Positions 8,027 to 15,827 of a DNA stretch of 64,000 nt are shown one piece after another. A program made the translations under genes and the position numbers. The notes under the pieces are model-generated. The model saw only the letters and a list, made by a program, of their open reading frames with translations. It was not told the DNA's origin and did not search any database. The DNA is from Niallia circulans (GTDB taxonomy: Bacteria > Bacillota > Bacilli > Bacillales > Cytobacillaceae), in NCBI RefSeq assembly GCF_003726095.1, contig NZ_CP026031.1:3162001-3226000 (forward strand). Reading direction: 5' to 3'. How positions within the stretch are numbered: position 1 is the stretch's first letter; each line of letters opens with the position of its first letter.

Positions 8027-8767
8027 TTATTCATCTCTTTCTAAAGTTTTTAAAAATTGTTTTGTTCTTATATTTTGTGGATGATGAAATAATTCTTTCG
8101 GCTCATTCTCTTCAATGATATTTCCATCTGCCATAAAAATCACTCTATCAGCCACTTCTTCCGCAAATTTCATTTCATGGGTCACAATAATCATGGTTGT
8201 ATTTTGTTGTGCAATATCTTTTATAACTTGCAGCACTTCTGAAACCCATTCTGGATCAAGGGCTGAAGTTGGTTCATCAAATAAAATGGCATACGGCTTA
8301 ACAGCGAGTGCTCTAGCAATACCCACGCGTTGTTGCTGCCCGCCTGATAATGTGGCAGGGTATTGATGAAACTTATCCTCAAGCCCTACCTTCACTAAAA
8401 GTTCTTTCCCTAATTTCTCCGCATCTTGTTTATTCATTTTCTTGGCAACAATCAAGGATTCCGTAACGTTTTGCAAGGCGGTTTTATTCTTAAAAAGGTT
8501 ATAGTTTTGAAACACCATCGCTGTTTCTTGGCGAAGTTGATGAATATCTTTCCGCCCCATTTTTTGTACATTTACATTTGTCTCGCCTATATGAATAGTC
8601 CCTTCATCAGGCATCTCTAATAAATTCAGACACCGGAGCAATGTTGACTTTCCAGATCCAGACGGGCCGATAATAGCCAACACTTCTCCACGATTAACTT
8701 GTAAATTAACACCATCTAATACTATGTTCTCTCCAAACCTCTTTTTTAGATTTGTAACAGCTATCAT
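8027..8767 (-). CDS. yxeO: Polar amino acid ABC transporter, ATP-binding subunit (YxeO-like)
   Basis: A 246-residue cytoplasmic ATPase that powers uptake through the permease next to it. It has Walker A (GPSGSGKST, residues 34-42), Q-loop (MVFQNYNLF), signature LSGGQQQR and Walker B with D-loop ([14 protein letters not shown]), followed by the H-loop (IIVTHEM). AAAGGAG lies 7 bases before the ATG. It belongs to the TcyC/TcyN/GlnQ branch that serves cystine and other polar amino acids. It lies 12 bases after the permease gene. Substrate is inferred from the operon as a modified sulfur or succinylated amino acid. Confidence 0.9.
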   Translation of the reverse strand: MIAVTNLKKRFGENIVLDGVNLQVNRGEVLAIIGPSGSGKSTLLRCLNLLEMPDEGTIHIGETNVNVQKMGRKDIHQLRQETAMVFQNYNLFKNKTALQNVTESLIVAKKMNKQDAEKLGKELLVKVGLEDKFHQYPATLSGGQQQRVGIARALAVKPYAILFDEPTSALDPEWVSEVLQVIKDIAQQNTTMIIVTHEMKFAEEVADRVIFMADGNIIEENEPKELFHHPQNIRTKQFLKTLERDE

Positions 8768-8779
8768 CCTACTACTCCT

Positions 8780-9457
8780 TTATGATAAATACGGTTTTTC
8801 CATTCTTTTTTCAATAGCCCGCTGAACGAAGGTAACAAGAATAATTAACACCCAATAAAGCAGCGCTAAAGCCAAATAGGTTTCAAAAAATTTAAGAGAA
8901 CTAGCAGCAATTATTTTCCCTTGCGCGAAAAGCTCCACTACTCCTAAAGTAAACGCTAAAGAGGTTTCTTTAATTAAACCAATAAAAATATTACTTGTTG
9001 CAGGAATAGCATTTCGTGTCGCTTGAGGTAAAACAATTCTCCGGAAGGCTTGCACTTTTGTCATACCAACTGATAAACAAGCTTCCACCTGTCCCTTGTC
9101 AACTGAATTCAATGCAGCACGAAATATTTCTGCCAAAAACGCTGCTTGTTTTAAACTAAGCCCTAAGATTGCTGCTGTTATAGCAGTCATCGCACTTAGA
9201 GCTGGAAAAATTTGTGGCAGCCCATAGTAAATTAAAAATAATTGAACCAATGTGGGAATGGCACGAAAGAACGAAATATATACAGCAGCAAGCTGCTTTA
9301 ATACAGGAATATTCGATCTGGATATCACAGCTAAAATCAATCCGCCAATGATCGCAAAAACCATGGATAGAACAGCAAGAAATAAAGTAAGCGGTATGAA
9401 TTCCAACAGTTCTGGTAATATATCAACTAAATATGGAAAATCTAAATTAAGATTCAT
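8780..9457 (-). CDS. yxeN: Polar amino acid ABC transporter, permease subunit (YxeN-like)
   Basis: A 225-residue membrane protein of the His/Glu/Gln/Arg/opine permease family, with about five hydrophobic segments. The EAA loop that contacts the ATPase is seen as EACLSVGMTKVQAFRRIVLPQA near residues 125-146. Only one permease gene is present, so it probably works as a homodimer. GGAGG precedes the ATG. It lies between the receptor gene (9472) and the ATPase gene (8027) with short gaps. Two receptors in this block (9472 and 12467) are paralogous, so both may deliver to this one channel. Confidence 0.9.
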   Translation of the reverse strand: MNLNLDFPYLVDILPELLEFIPLTLFLAVLSMVFAIIGGLILAVISRSNIPVLKQLAAVYISFFRAIPTLVQLFLIYYGLPQIFPALSAMTAITAAILGLSLKQAAFLAEIFRAALNSVDKGQVEACLSVGMTKVQAFRRIVLPQATRNAIPATSNIFIGLIKETSLAFTLGVVELFAQGKIIAASSLKFFETYLALALLYWVLIILVTFVQRAIEKRMEKPYLS

Positions 9458-9471
9458 ACTGGACCTCCAAA

Positions 9472-10266
9472 CTATTCCTTAACGGTGATATCCTCGTCTG
9501 CAAAATATTTCTTCGATATTTCTGTTAAGGTACCATCCTCACGTAATTTTTTTATTTCCGCATTAAATGCTTCTGCCAAAGCTTCTCCATCTTTATTTTT
9601 AAGGAACGGAAAAGCAACATCTTCATACACAAACGGCTCTCCTACAAACTTCAATGGCAAATTCCCTTTTTCAATTTCTGCGATTAAAGAAGATTTAGAG
9701 TTAACATAACCATCAACACGTTTATTAATCGCATCATTCATTGCACCATCTCGGTTCTCATATGTTTTAGGGATGATGTCAGGATCAAAATTTTCTAAGT
9801 TCTTCACATTGTTCGATCCTAATACTCCGGATACTGTTTTGCCCTTTAAATCATCTAAACTATCATATGCATTGTCTTTATTTGTAACAATGGTAGCACC
9901 TGCATACGCATATGGCTCTGAAAACTGATACTTTTCTCTTCTTTCATCTGTAACTGCAACAAAGTTTGCCACTGTATCAATTTTTTTTGTTTCTAATTGT
10001 CCCATTAAACCAGCGAAGTCTGATCTAACCCACTCCACTTGATAGCCTAAGTTTTCAGCGATTTTCTCTAATACTTCTATATCAAAACCTACTAATTTAC
10101 CATTTTCCTCATATCCATTTGGATAACTTTGTGCGGTTGAACCTACACGAAGTGTTTTTTGCTCCTTCGAAGATTCCCCATTTTCAGTTTTATTATCTGT
10201 TCCGCTGCAAGCAGATAATAATAGTAAAAATGCTATACTCATGATTACAGTTATTTTCTTAAACAT
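9472..10266 (-). CDS. yxeM: Polar amino acid ABC transporter, substrate-binding lipoprotein (YxeM-like)
   Basis: A 264-residue receptor with a lipoprotein signal (charged start MFKK, hydrophobic core, lipobox LLSACSG), so the mature protein is anchored outside the membrane. The SBP_bac_3 domain shows VGFDIEVLEKIAENLGY near residue 60 and the hinge region TDERREKYQFSEPYAYAG near 110. The ATG at 10266 is preferred over a TTG at 10272 because AGGTAGG is better spaced from it. It is clearly paralogous to the receptor at 12467 (shared GKLVGFD/GKLIGFD and VGSTAQS/VGATGQS). It heads the transporter trio behind the acetyltransferase. Confidence 0.9.
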   Translation of the reverse strand: MFKKITVIMSIAFLLLLSACSGTDNKTENGESSKEQKTLRVGSTAQSYPNGYEENGKLVGFDIEVLEKIAENLGYQVEWVRSDFAGLMGQLETKKIDTVANFVAVTDERREKYQFSEPYAYAGATIVTNKDNAYDSLDDLKGKTVSGVLGSNNVKNLENFDPDIIPKTYENRDGAMNDAINKRVDGYVNSKSSLIAEIEKGNLPLKFVGEPFVYEDVAFPFLKNKDGEALAEAFNAEIKKLREDGTLTEISKKYFADEDITVKE

Positions 10267-10275
10267 TATCAATTC

Positions 10276-10788
10276 CTACCTTTTCTTATATGATTTTGCT
10301 AAAAGTAATTTTTCTAAATAGATTGTAATATGGCCTTTCCCTAAATCCGTCTCTCCAACCTTTTTGTATCCTCGTTTTTCATACATTTCTCTAAGCCAAG
10401 GATGCTCTTTCGCCGTGCCAAGCGATACAGATGGACAATGAAGAGTATCTCTTAAAAAACTCTCCTCCACATAATGAAGGATTTTGCTTGCATATCCTTT
10501 TCTTTTTTCTTCTGGTGCAACTGCAACCCACCAAATATGGGGAATTTCAAACGGACCAGGATGACCGCTCCATGGCATGCGAACAGAAGCAGTTGCAACC
10601 ATTTTGCCTTCATCTCGTAAATAGAAGCATATATTTTCCTTGATATTCTTTTCTACCAATTCTACATCTGCTGTTGCAGCAGCAAAGTGAATTCCCAACT
10701 CTCGAATAGAGGCATATCCTCTTAGAGATAGATCAAGTAATTCGGGAATATCTTTGGATGTTGCTTGATGAAAAGATAAATTACTCAC
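10276..10788 (-). CDS. yxeL: GNAT-family N-acetyltransferase (YxeL-like)
   Basis: A 170-residue acetyl-CoA-dependent acetyltransferase. The acetyl-CoA-binding loop is visible as VAPEEKRKGYASKILHYVEE near residues 93-112 (the R-x-x-G-x-A pattern), followed by the family's fourth beta strand and the ending MYEKRGYKKVGETDLGKG. It starts with GTG 7 bases after GGAGGG, and that start overlaps the stop of the lyase gene by 8 bases. In the B. subtilis yxe operon the equivalent gene N-acetylates S-(2-succino)cysteine before the side chain is removed, after which YxeP deacetylates the product. The same acetylate-cleave-deacetylate logic is inferred here. Confidence 0.85.
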   Translation of the reverse strand: MSNLSFHQATSKDIPELLDLSLRGYASIRELGIHFAAATADVELVEKNIKENICFYLRDEGKMVATASVRMPWSGHPGPFEIPHIWWVAVAPEEKRKGYASKILHYVEESFLRDTLHCPSVSLGTAKEHPWLREMYEKRGYKKVGETDLGKGHITIYLEKLLLAKSYKKR

Positions 10789-12145
10789 TTAAAAGCCCTC
10801 CATTTCTAATCGAAGCAATTACTTCATCTACCTTCTCACTGGCTAAGCCAATATATTGACTAGGATCTAATAGCTGATTAATTTGGTCTTCTGTCAATAC
10901 AGCAGCCACCTTTTCATTCTGACCAAGTAATTTTTTAAATGGAATTTTTTGTTCAGCTGATTCCATTGCGATTTCATATATAAGATGATGGGCAGTTTGT
11001 TTACCTATTTTTTCTGATAAAGCAAACATGACACGTTCTGATAAAATCAGTCCACCTAATCGTTCCAAGTTTTTCAGCATGTTCTCAGGCTTCACTACAA
11101 GCCCCTCAAGAACGGTTATCATACTTTTCAATTGAGAGGATAAATATAAACAAATTTCTGGTAAAGCTATCCATTCACTTCTCCAGCTCATCGCATCCCT
11201 TTCATGTTCCATCACTAATGATTCATGCAATAGGGCAACACTATGTAAGATAGGTTTTGTTAGACTGGCAATTCCTTCAAAAATAGCTGGATTACGTTTA
11301 TGCGGCATCGTAGTTGAGCCCACATTTCCTGCTGAAAACGGCTCTTCCACTTCGTCGATTTCTGTCCGCATTAAGTTATAGAATTCATTTCCCAGCTTTC
11401 CTAATGAACCACTTATTAGCCCTAGCGCTGAGCCATACTCCGAAATTCGGTCACGTGAAGAATGCCAGCAAATCTTTGGCGCATTAAGTTCTAAAATTTC
11501 TAATGCCCGTTCTTCAATTTTTGGTCCTATACTTCCTAAAGCGGCGTATGTACCAACACCACCAGCAAGAACACCTGTGAAAATACGCGACTGGACGCTC
11601 TTTAATCTATCTAGATGACGTTCAAACTCACTCAAAACGACTGCGAGCTTAAAGCCAAATGTGGTTGGCAGTCCTTGCATTCCGTGTGTTCTTGCTGGCA
11701 TCGGCGTTTTCTTATACTTAGATGCTAAACCAATTAGAAGCTCTGCTACTTTTTTTGTATCTCTTCTTATGATTTCATCTGCTTCCTTCAATTGAAGAAT
11801 CATCGCTGTATCCGTTACATCCTGTGTTGTTACACCATAATGAACATATTCTCCATAATCGCCTGATAGTTTCTGCAAATGGTTAACTGTAGCCATTAAG
11901 GAATGTTTTAGTTTAGCAGACTCCTTTGCAATTTCTTCAATATCAAAATTTTCTATCTTTGCAGCGTCCTTTATAGCTCTTCCAGCTTCCTTTGGAATGA
12001 TTCCTAACTCACTTTCTGCTAATGCTAATGCTGCTTCTACATCCAAAATCTTCTGTAATCTATTTTCATCATCCCACACAGAACGCATTTCTTCTGTACT
12101 AAAATTGTTCTGCAGCATTTTTAAAGCTACTACATGTGAACCCAT
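10781..12145 (-). CDS. Fumarase/aspartase-superfamily lyase, adenylosuccinate-lyase-like, probable catabolic C-N or C-S lyase
   Basis: A 454-residue lyase. The superfamily signature is GSTTMPHKRNPAIFEG near residue 280, with the catalytic-loop serine position changed from the usual GSS to GST. The other conserved blocks are HYGVTTQDVTDTA near 100 and MPARTHGMQGLPTTFGFK near 155. These look closest to the adenylosuccinate lyase/3-carboxymuconate cycloisomerase branch. Such enzymes eliminate fumarate or a similar acid from succinylated C-N or C-S compounds. It is not the purine gene: no pur genes are near, and it leads a yxeLMNOPQ-like operon where B. subtilis has the flavin monooxygenase YxeK. 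AGGAGAGG precedes the ATG. A role in releasing fumarate from a 2-succino adduct is inferred. Confidence 0.82.
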   Translation of the reverse strand: MGSHVVALKMLQNNFSTEEMRSVWDDENRLQKILDVEAALALAESELGIIPKEAGRAIKDAAKIENFDIEEIAKESAKLKHSLMATVNHLQKLSGDYGEYVHYGVTTQDVTDTAMILQLKEADEIIRRDTKKVAELLIGLASKYKKTPMPARTHGMQGLPTTFGFKLAVVLSEFERHLDRLKSVQSRIFTGVLAGGVGTYAALGSIGPKIEERALEILELNAPKICWHSSRDRISEYGSALGLISGSLGKLGNEFYNLMRTEIDEVEEPFSAGNVGSTTMPHKRNPAIFEGIASLTKPILHSVALLHESLVMEHERDAMSWRSEWIALPEICLYLSSQLKSMITVLEGLVVKPENMLKNLERLGGLILSERVMFALSEKIGKQTAHHLIYEIAMESAEQKIPFKKLLGQNEKVAAVLTEDQINQLLDPSQYIGLASEKVDEVIASIRNGGLLSE

Positions 12146-12224
12146 TTCCTATCCTCTCCTAGTACCAATATTATTTAAATTATCAAATAATTAATTCCAA
12201 CAAAACTAATCCGAATTATTGACT

Positions 12225-12253
12225 ATTCTAACATATTCCAAGTGGTTAATCCC
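12225..12253 (-). promoter_or_regulatory. Possible promoter of the lyase-yxe operon
   Basis: On the minus strand TATGTTAGAAT gives an extended -10 (TG-T-TAGAAT) about 80 bases before the lyase start. The -35 position (GGGATT) is poor. Nearby, TTGGAATTA recurs and might be a regulator site. Confidence 0.35.
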
Positions 12254-12387
12254 ACACTTTTTTTCAATTATTTATAATTTTCATTTGATTGCATTTATTA
12301 GATTATATTTTTTTAGTGTTGCAGGCATTTATAATTGAGCAAAAAAAGACGTTCTAAACTCGCAATTTAAAACGGCAAAATGTAATT

Positions 12388-12412
12388 AGGCTCCTTCTAC
12401 ACGAAGAAGCCT
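12388..12412 (-). terminator. Hairpin after the second receptor gene
   Basis: AGGCTTCTTC and GAAGGAGCCT form a 10-bp stem with one mismatch, read on the minus strand, followed by an AT-rich but weak T tract. It separates the receptor unit (12467-15579) from the lyase operon. The rest of 12146-12466 is AT-rich non-coding sequence with the lyase promoter. Confidence 0.5.
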
Positions 12413-12466
12413 ATACACTATTTAATAGAAATTCTTTTCCTTCTACTTAATCAATTAAACTTCTCG

Positions 12467-13297
12467 TTAATCCTCAGAGGTAATATCATCTGCATAATAT
12501 TTTTCTGAGATTTCAGCTAGTGTTCCATCCGCTCTCAGCTTTTCTATTTCTGCATTAAACACTTTTCTTAATGCATCCCCCTGTTCTGTTTTTGCAAACG
12601 GGAAACCAATTTCTGATTTCTTTAAGTCATCTTCTAATATTTTCAGTGGTAATTTCGATTTATTTATTGTTGCTTGCAAAATTGGCTTTCCTTGGACATA
12701 ACCTGCTACAGCACCCTTAATTGTATCTGATTGTGGACCATCTCTTGTTTCATATTGTCTGACTTCAATATCTAATCCGTTTTTCTTCACATAATCTTCT
12801 AGTACATTAATTTTATTTGAGCCCAATACACCAGCAACTGTTTGTCCATTTAAATCTTTTACAGAATCATAAGGACTATCTTTAAGAACAGCAATCCCTG
12901 TACTTGTATAAGAATAAGTTGTCGAGTAATTATATTGTTCTGCCCTTTCCTCTGTATATTCAAAGGCATTAGCAATCGTATCCAGTTTTCCAACTCCAAG
13001 CTGCCCTACTAACCCTTCAAAGCCTGCCAGTGTCCATTGCACTTTATACCCTAAATTGTTTGCAATCGTTTCAAGTACTTCTACATCAAATCCGATTAAT
13101 TTTCCATCCTCTTGATAAGAGTTTGGAAAACTTTGACCAGTTGCGCCAACGCGAATAACTTTTTCATCTGAAGTTTCGCTTTTACTAGCAGTTTTCGTTG
13201 ATTCTTCTTGAGAATTAGTAGAATTACTACAAGCAGCTAATAGATTTATAGAAATAACAAAAATAAGAAGTGCATTAAGCTTTAGAAAGTTCTTCAT
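12467..13297 (-). CDS. Polar amino acid ABC transporter, second substrate-binding lipoprotein
   Basis: A 276-residue receptor with a lipoprotein signal (MKNFLKLNALLIF, lipobox LLAACSNS) and an SBP_bac_3 domain (IRVGATGQSFPNSY, then GKLIGFDVEVLETIANNLGY). It is the paralogue of the receptor at 9472, but no permease or ATPase accompanies it in its own unit. It therefore probably shares the downstream channel, as the TcyJ/TcyK receptor pair does in B. subtilis. GGGGG precedes the ATG. It is the last gene of the dehydrogenase-aminotransferase-receptor unit, 1 base after the aminotransferase stop, with a hairpin downstream. Confidence 0.88.
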   Translation of the reverse strand: MKNFLKLNALLIFVISINLLAACSNSTNSQEESTKTASKSETSDEKVIRVGATGQSFPNSYQEDGKLIGFDVEVLETIANNLGYKVQWTLAGFEGLVGQLGVGKLDTIANAFEYTEERAEQYNYSTTYSYTSTGIAVLKDSPYDSVKDLNGQTVAGVLGSNKINVLEDYVKKNGLDIEVRQYETRDGPQSDTIKGAVAGYVQGKPILQATINKSKLPLKILEDDLKKSEIGFPFAKTEQGDALRKVFNAEIEKLRADGTLAEISEKYYADDITSED

Positions 13298-13298
13298 T

Positions 13299-14477
13299 TT
13301 AATACCCCCGCTTCCTTAGTAAAAATCTCTTTATTCGCTCAAATGATTCTTTCAATTGTTCCAAAGAGGTCACCAAACTAATGCGAATCCATCCCTCTCC
13401 GTTTTTGCCATATATACTGCCCGGAACCACGGCTACCAATGCCTCCTCTAGTAATTGGTCGGCAAATTCAATCGAATTTATTGGTAACGGGACTTTAGCC
13501 CAAAGGAAGAATGTACCTTGTGGGGCAACATACTCCCAATCTAGTGTTTTAAAAAAAGATTCAACTAACAATTGCCGCTCATGATATAACTCTCTTAAAG
13601 CATTACGTTCGGCCTGCTGATGTAATAGAGCAAACACAGATGCATCCTGTATTCCACCAAAAACACCGCCAACGGCATTTTGTAAATAGGCGCTTAGATG
13701 TTTAATAAGCGATTCATTCCCGACCGTAAATCCACTCCGCCAACCAGCCATATTAAACGTTTTGGAAAAGGTGTAAATTTCCACTCCTACTTCAACTGCT
13801 CCAGGAATAGATAAAAAACTGATTGGCTTTTCATCCGTATAGTAGATATCTGCATAAGCAAAATCATGAATGACTGCAATTCCGTATTTATTGGCATATG
13901 TAATCGTTTCTTCGAAAAATTTCCTTGTGGCATTTGCCCCTGTGGGATTATTTGGATAATTTAAAAATAGAATCTTCGCTCTTTGACTGACTTCCTCCGG
14001 GATGCTTGAATAATCAACTAAAAAATTATTTTTCTCGCTAATCGGCACGAAAAACGGTTCTCCACCTGCCAACTCAACGGCCGCTTGGTACCCAAAGAAA
14101 CCAGGAACAGGAACTAACGCGATATCCCCGGGGTTTAAAAGGGATTGTGCTAACCCAGATAAGGCGATTGTAGAACCATTCATGATCGCCACCTGATTAG
14201 GCGAAAGATTTGCTCCATACTCCTTTCGGTAAAAAGCCACAATGGCTTCTTTAAACACTTGTTTTCCTCCATATGGTGGATAACCATGGTTTTTCTTATC
14301 ATGGATGGCTTCTTGCAGACACTCCACAATACGGGGGAATGTTGGCTGATCCGGATTTCCTCTTCCCAGATTAATTACCTGCTTAGCTGATTGCTGGAGT
14401 TCTTTTATCCGTTTGTTTTGAACGACTAAATATTTCGGCTTTAATTTTCCCAGACGTTCCGAGCAATCAAAATACAT
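13299..14477 (-). CDS. PLP-dependent aminotransferase, class I/II
   Basis: A 392-residue fold-type I aminotransferase. The cofactor lysine lies in FSKTFNMAGWRSGF near residues 233-246. Other family blocks are PPYGGKQVFKEAIVAFY near 70, NYPNNPTGA near 173 and the final carboxylate-binding arginine region EGWIRISLV near 365. It overlaps the dehydrogenase gene by 11 bases and has GAGGTGGGG before its ATG. Pairing an aminotransferase with an HcxA-like dehydrogenase matches the E. coli ybdL-ybdH pair. This suggests an amino acid is converted to a 2-oxo acid and then reduced to a 2-hydroxy acid. The amino donor is unknown; a thiol or sulfide amino acid is plausible. Confidence 0.86.
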   Translation of the reverse strand: MYFDCSERLGKLKPKYLVVQNKRIKELQQSAKQVINLGRGNPDQPTFPRIVECLQEAIHDKKNHGYPPYGGKQVFKEAIVAFYRKEYGANLSPNQVAIMNGSTIALSGLAQSLLNPGDIALVPVPGFFGYQAAVELAGGEPFFVPISEKNNFLVDYSSIPEEVSQRAKILFLNYPNNPTGANATRKFFEETITYANKYGIAVIHDFAYADIYYTDEKPISFLSIPGAVEVGVEIYTFSKTFNMAGWRSGFTVGNESLIKHLSAYLQNAVGGVFGGIQDASVFALLHQQAERNALRELYHERQLLVESFFKTLDWEYVAPQGTFFLWAKVPLPINSIEFADQLLEEALVAVVPGSIYGKNGEGWIRISLVTSLEQLKESFERIKRFLLRKRGY

Positions 14478-15579
14478 TTAACCCCACCTCATTTTCCGTA
14501 ATAAATGCTTCTAATTTTTGCAGACCATCTATTACGCTTTGCTTGGTTAGCTCCATTGGCAATGCATAAATTCTAGAGGATGGTCTTAAGATTTGATCAG
14601 CCATTTTATCAAGGTCCCCTTTCTCAGGGGATAAATGCAAATCTCTCCAGCATATTGGCAACTTCAATTTTTTGTATAAAGGAACTAATTGTTTTATTTC
14701 TTCATAATTTTCTTCTAAACTCAACTGGAATAATATTCCATACGCAACAAGACTGCCATGTAAATGTCCCTTTTTCCCCAAACTGACATATCCGTAATTA
14801 AAGGCATGTGCGCCAACGCTTTGCCCAAATTCCCCTCCTAAACCACCAACAAGACCGGCTACTGCATAAATCGTATCAATCATGCGGGAGAAATCTGCAT
14901 TGCTCTTTTTAGCTTCAGCTGCTTGAACAGCAGCTTCCCCCCATTTTAAAATATTATCTCGACATTGCTTAGCAGCAGTATGAGACAGTTCCAATAGAAT
15001 GGATATTTCTTCACTTGTTAATTTATTAAAACGAATTTTACTTTCATACCATTTAGCCAAGGTATCACCAATACCAGAAGTTAAATGCTCGATTGGTGCA
15101 TTTACTAATAATTCTGGTTCAACCATTACCATATAATTTGATTGACTATGCCGTATCGTACCAAGATGGTCTCCTTCAGCAGAATAAACAATGCTGATTG
15201 GAGTAAAGCTAGCACAGTTGGAAGGCAATGTAGGAATTAAGATACAAGGTATTTTTGCTTTACTAGCTACCGCCTTTACCGTATCTAAAAGCTTACCTCC
15301 TCCAACTCCTATTATGGCATCATGCTGATGGTGTATGACTTCGCTCCCTATTCGGTCTATTTCTTCATAGCTACATTCACCAGCAAACAAAATTTTTTTA
15401 TAGGGATGCTGAAATTCAGTTTCGGGCCAATATGGTTGAACTGCCTGCCACGACTTTTCCCCATGAATTACTAATGGAAATTGTAAATGGTTATCTTCCA
15501 AAAACTTCGGTAGTGTATTAATTACTCCTGAATAATGATAATAATTTTGAGGGCCAAAACGATGCACTAAATCGATCAA
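14467..15579 (-). CDS. Iron-containing alcohol dehydrogenase family, hydroxycarboxylate dehydrogenase (HcxA/YbdH)-like
   Basis: A 370-residue NAD(P)-dependent dehydrogenase of the glycerol dehydrogenase-like branch. Visible landmarks are the nucleotide-binding loop IIGVGGGKLLDTVKAVA near residues 95-110, IPTLPSNCASFTPIS near 130, the metal aspartate in SGIGDTLAKWYE near 185, and histidines in GAHAFNYGY and KGHLHGSLVAYG near 260-280. A TTG start follows AGGAGG with 7-base spacing. The neighbour aminotransferase suggests reduction of the 2-oxo acid made by transamination, as in HcxA. A polyol dehydrogenase is the alternative. It is the first gene of its unit. Confidence 0.8.
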   Translation of the reverse strand: MIDLVHRFGPQNYYHYSGVINTLPKFLEDNHLQFPLVIHGEKSWQAVQPYWPETEFQHPYKKILFAGECSYEEIDRIGSEVIHHQHDAIIGVGGGKLLDTVKAVASKAKIPCILIPTLPSNCASFTPISIVYSAEGDHLGTIRHSQSNYMVMVEPELLVNAPIEHLTSGIGDTLAKWYESKIRFNKLTSEEISILLELSHTAAKQCRDNILKWGEAAVQAAEAKKSNADFSRMIDTIYAVAGLVGGLGGEFGQSVGAHAFNYGYVSLGKKGHLHGSLVAYGILFQLSLEENYEEIKQLVPLYKKLKLPICWRDLHLSPEKGDLDKMADQILRPSSRIYALPMELTKQSVIDGLQKLEAFITENEVGLNVF

Positions 15580-15632
15580 TGATTAACCTCCTGAACCTTC
15601 CCTTTATCTTGTAAAGAGTTTAATTTTCTATT

Positions 15633-15661
15633 ATTCTAATACACTTACTCGGAATTAGCAA
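15633..15661 (-). promoter_or_regulatory. Promoter of the dehydrogenase-aminotransferase-receptor unit
   Basis: On the minus strand TTGCTA (15656-15661) and TAGAAT (15633-15638) are separated by 17 bases, about 55 bases before the dehydrogenase start. The spacer holds ATTCCGAGTAAG, reminiscent of TTCC/GGAA motifs near the lyase promoter. Confidence 0.55.
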
Positions 15662-15730
15662 CCGCACTTTTCTGAATTTTCTAATCTATAGCAACTTTAA
15701 AAATCTTAGATCGACTAGTGACTAATAGTT

Positions 15731-15813
15731 AAAAAAAAAGAGCTCTTTCTCCTTTTTCCTTTCTTCTTTTACAATAGCAATATGCAAAAGGAAGTAAAAA
15801 AGAAGTGCTCTTT
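15731..15813 (-). terminator. Long hairpin after the PhoD-like gene
   Basis: Minus-strand AAAGAGC with a CTTC/TTTT-rich arm pairs imperfectly with GAAGAAAGGAAAAAGGAG and GCTCTTT, then runs into about nine T residues. It lies 15 bases past the PhoD-like stop codon. Confidence 0.6.
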
Positions 15814-15827
15814 ATACAATAACTTGA

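Noticed and set aside
10781..12145. Housekeeping purB (adenylosuccinate lyase for purine synthesis)
   Set aside because: No purine genes are near, the signature serine block is altered, and the gene overlaps an acetyltransferase in a catabolic operon. A genome-wide check would settle it.
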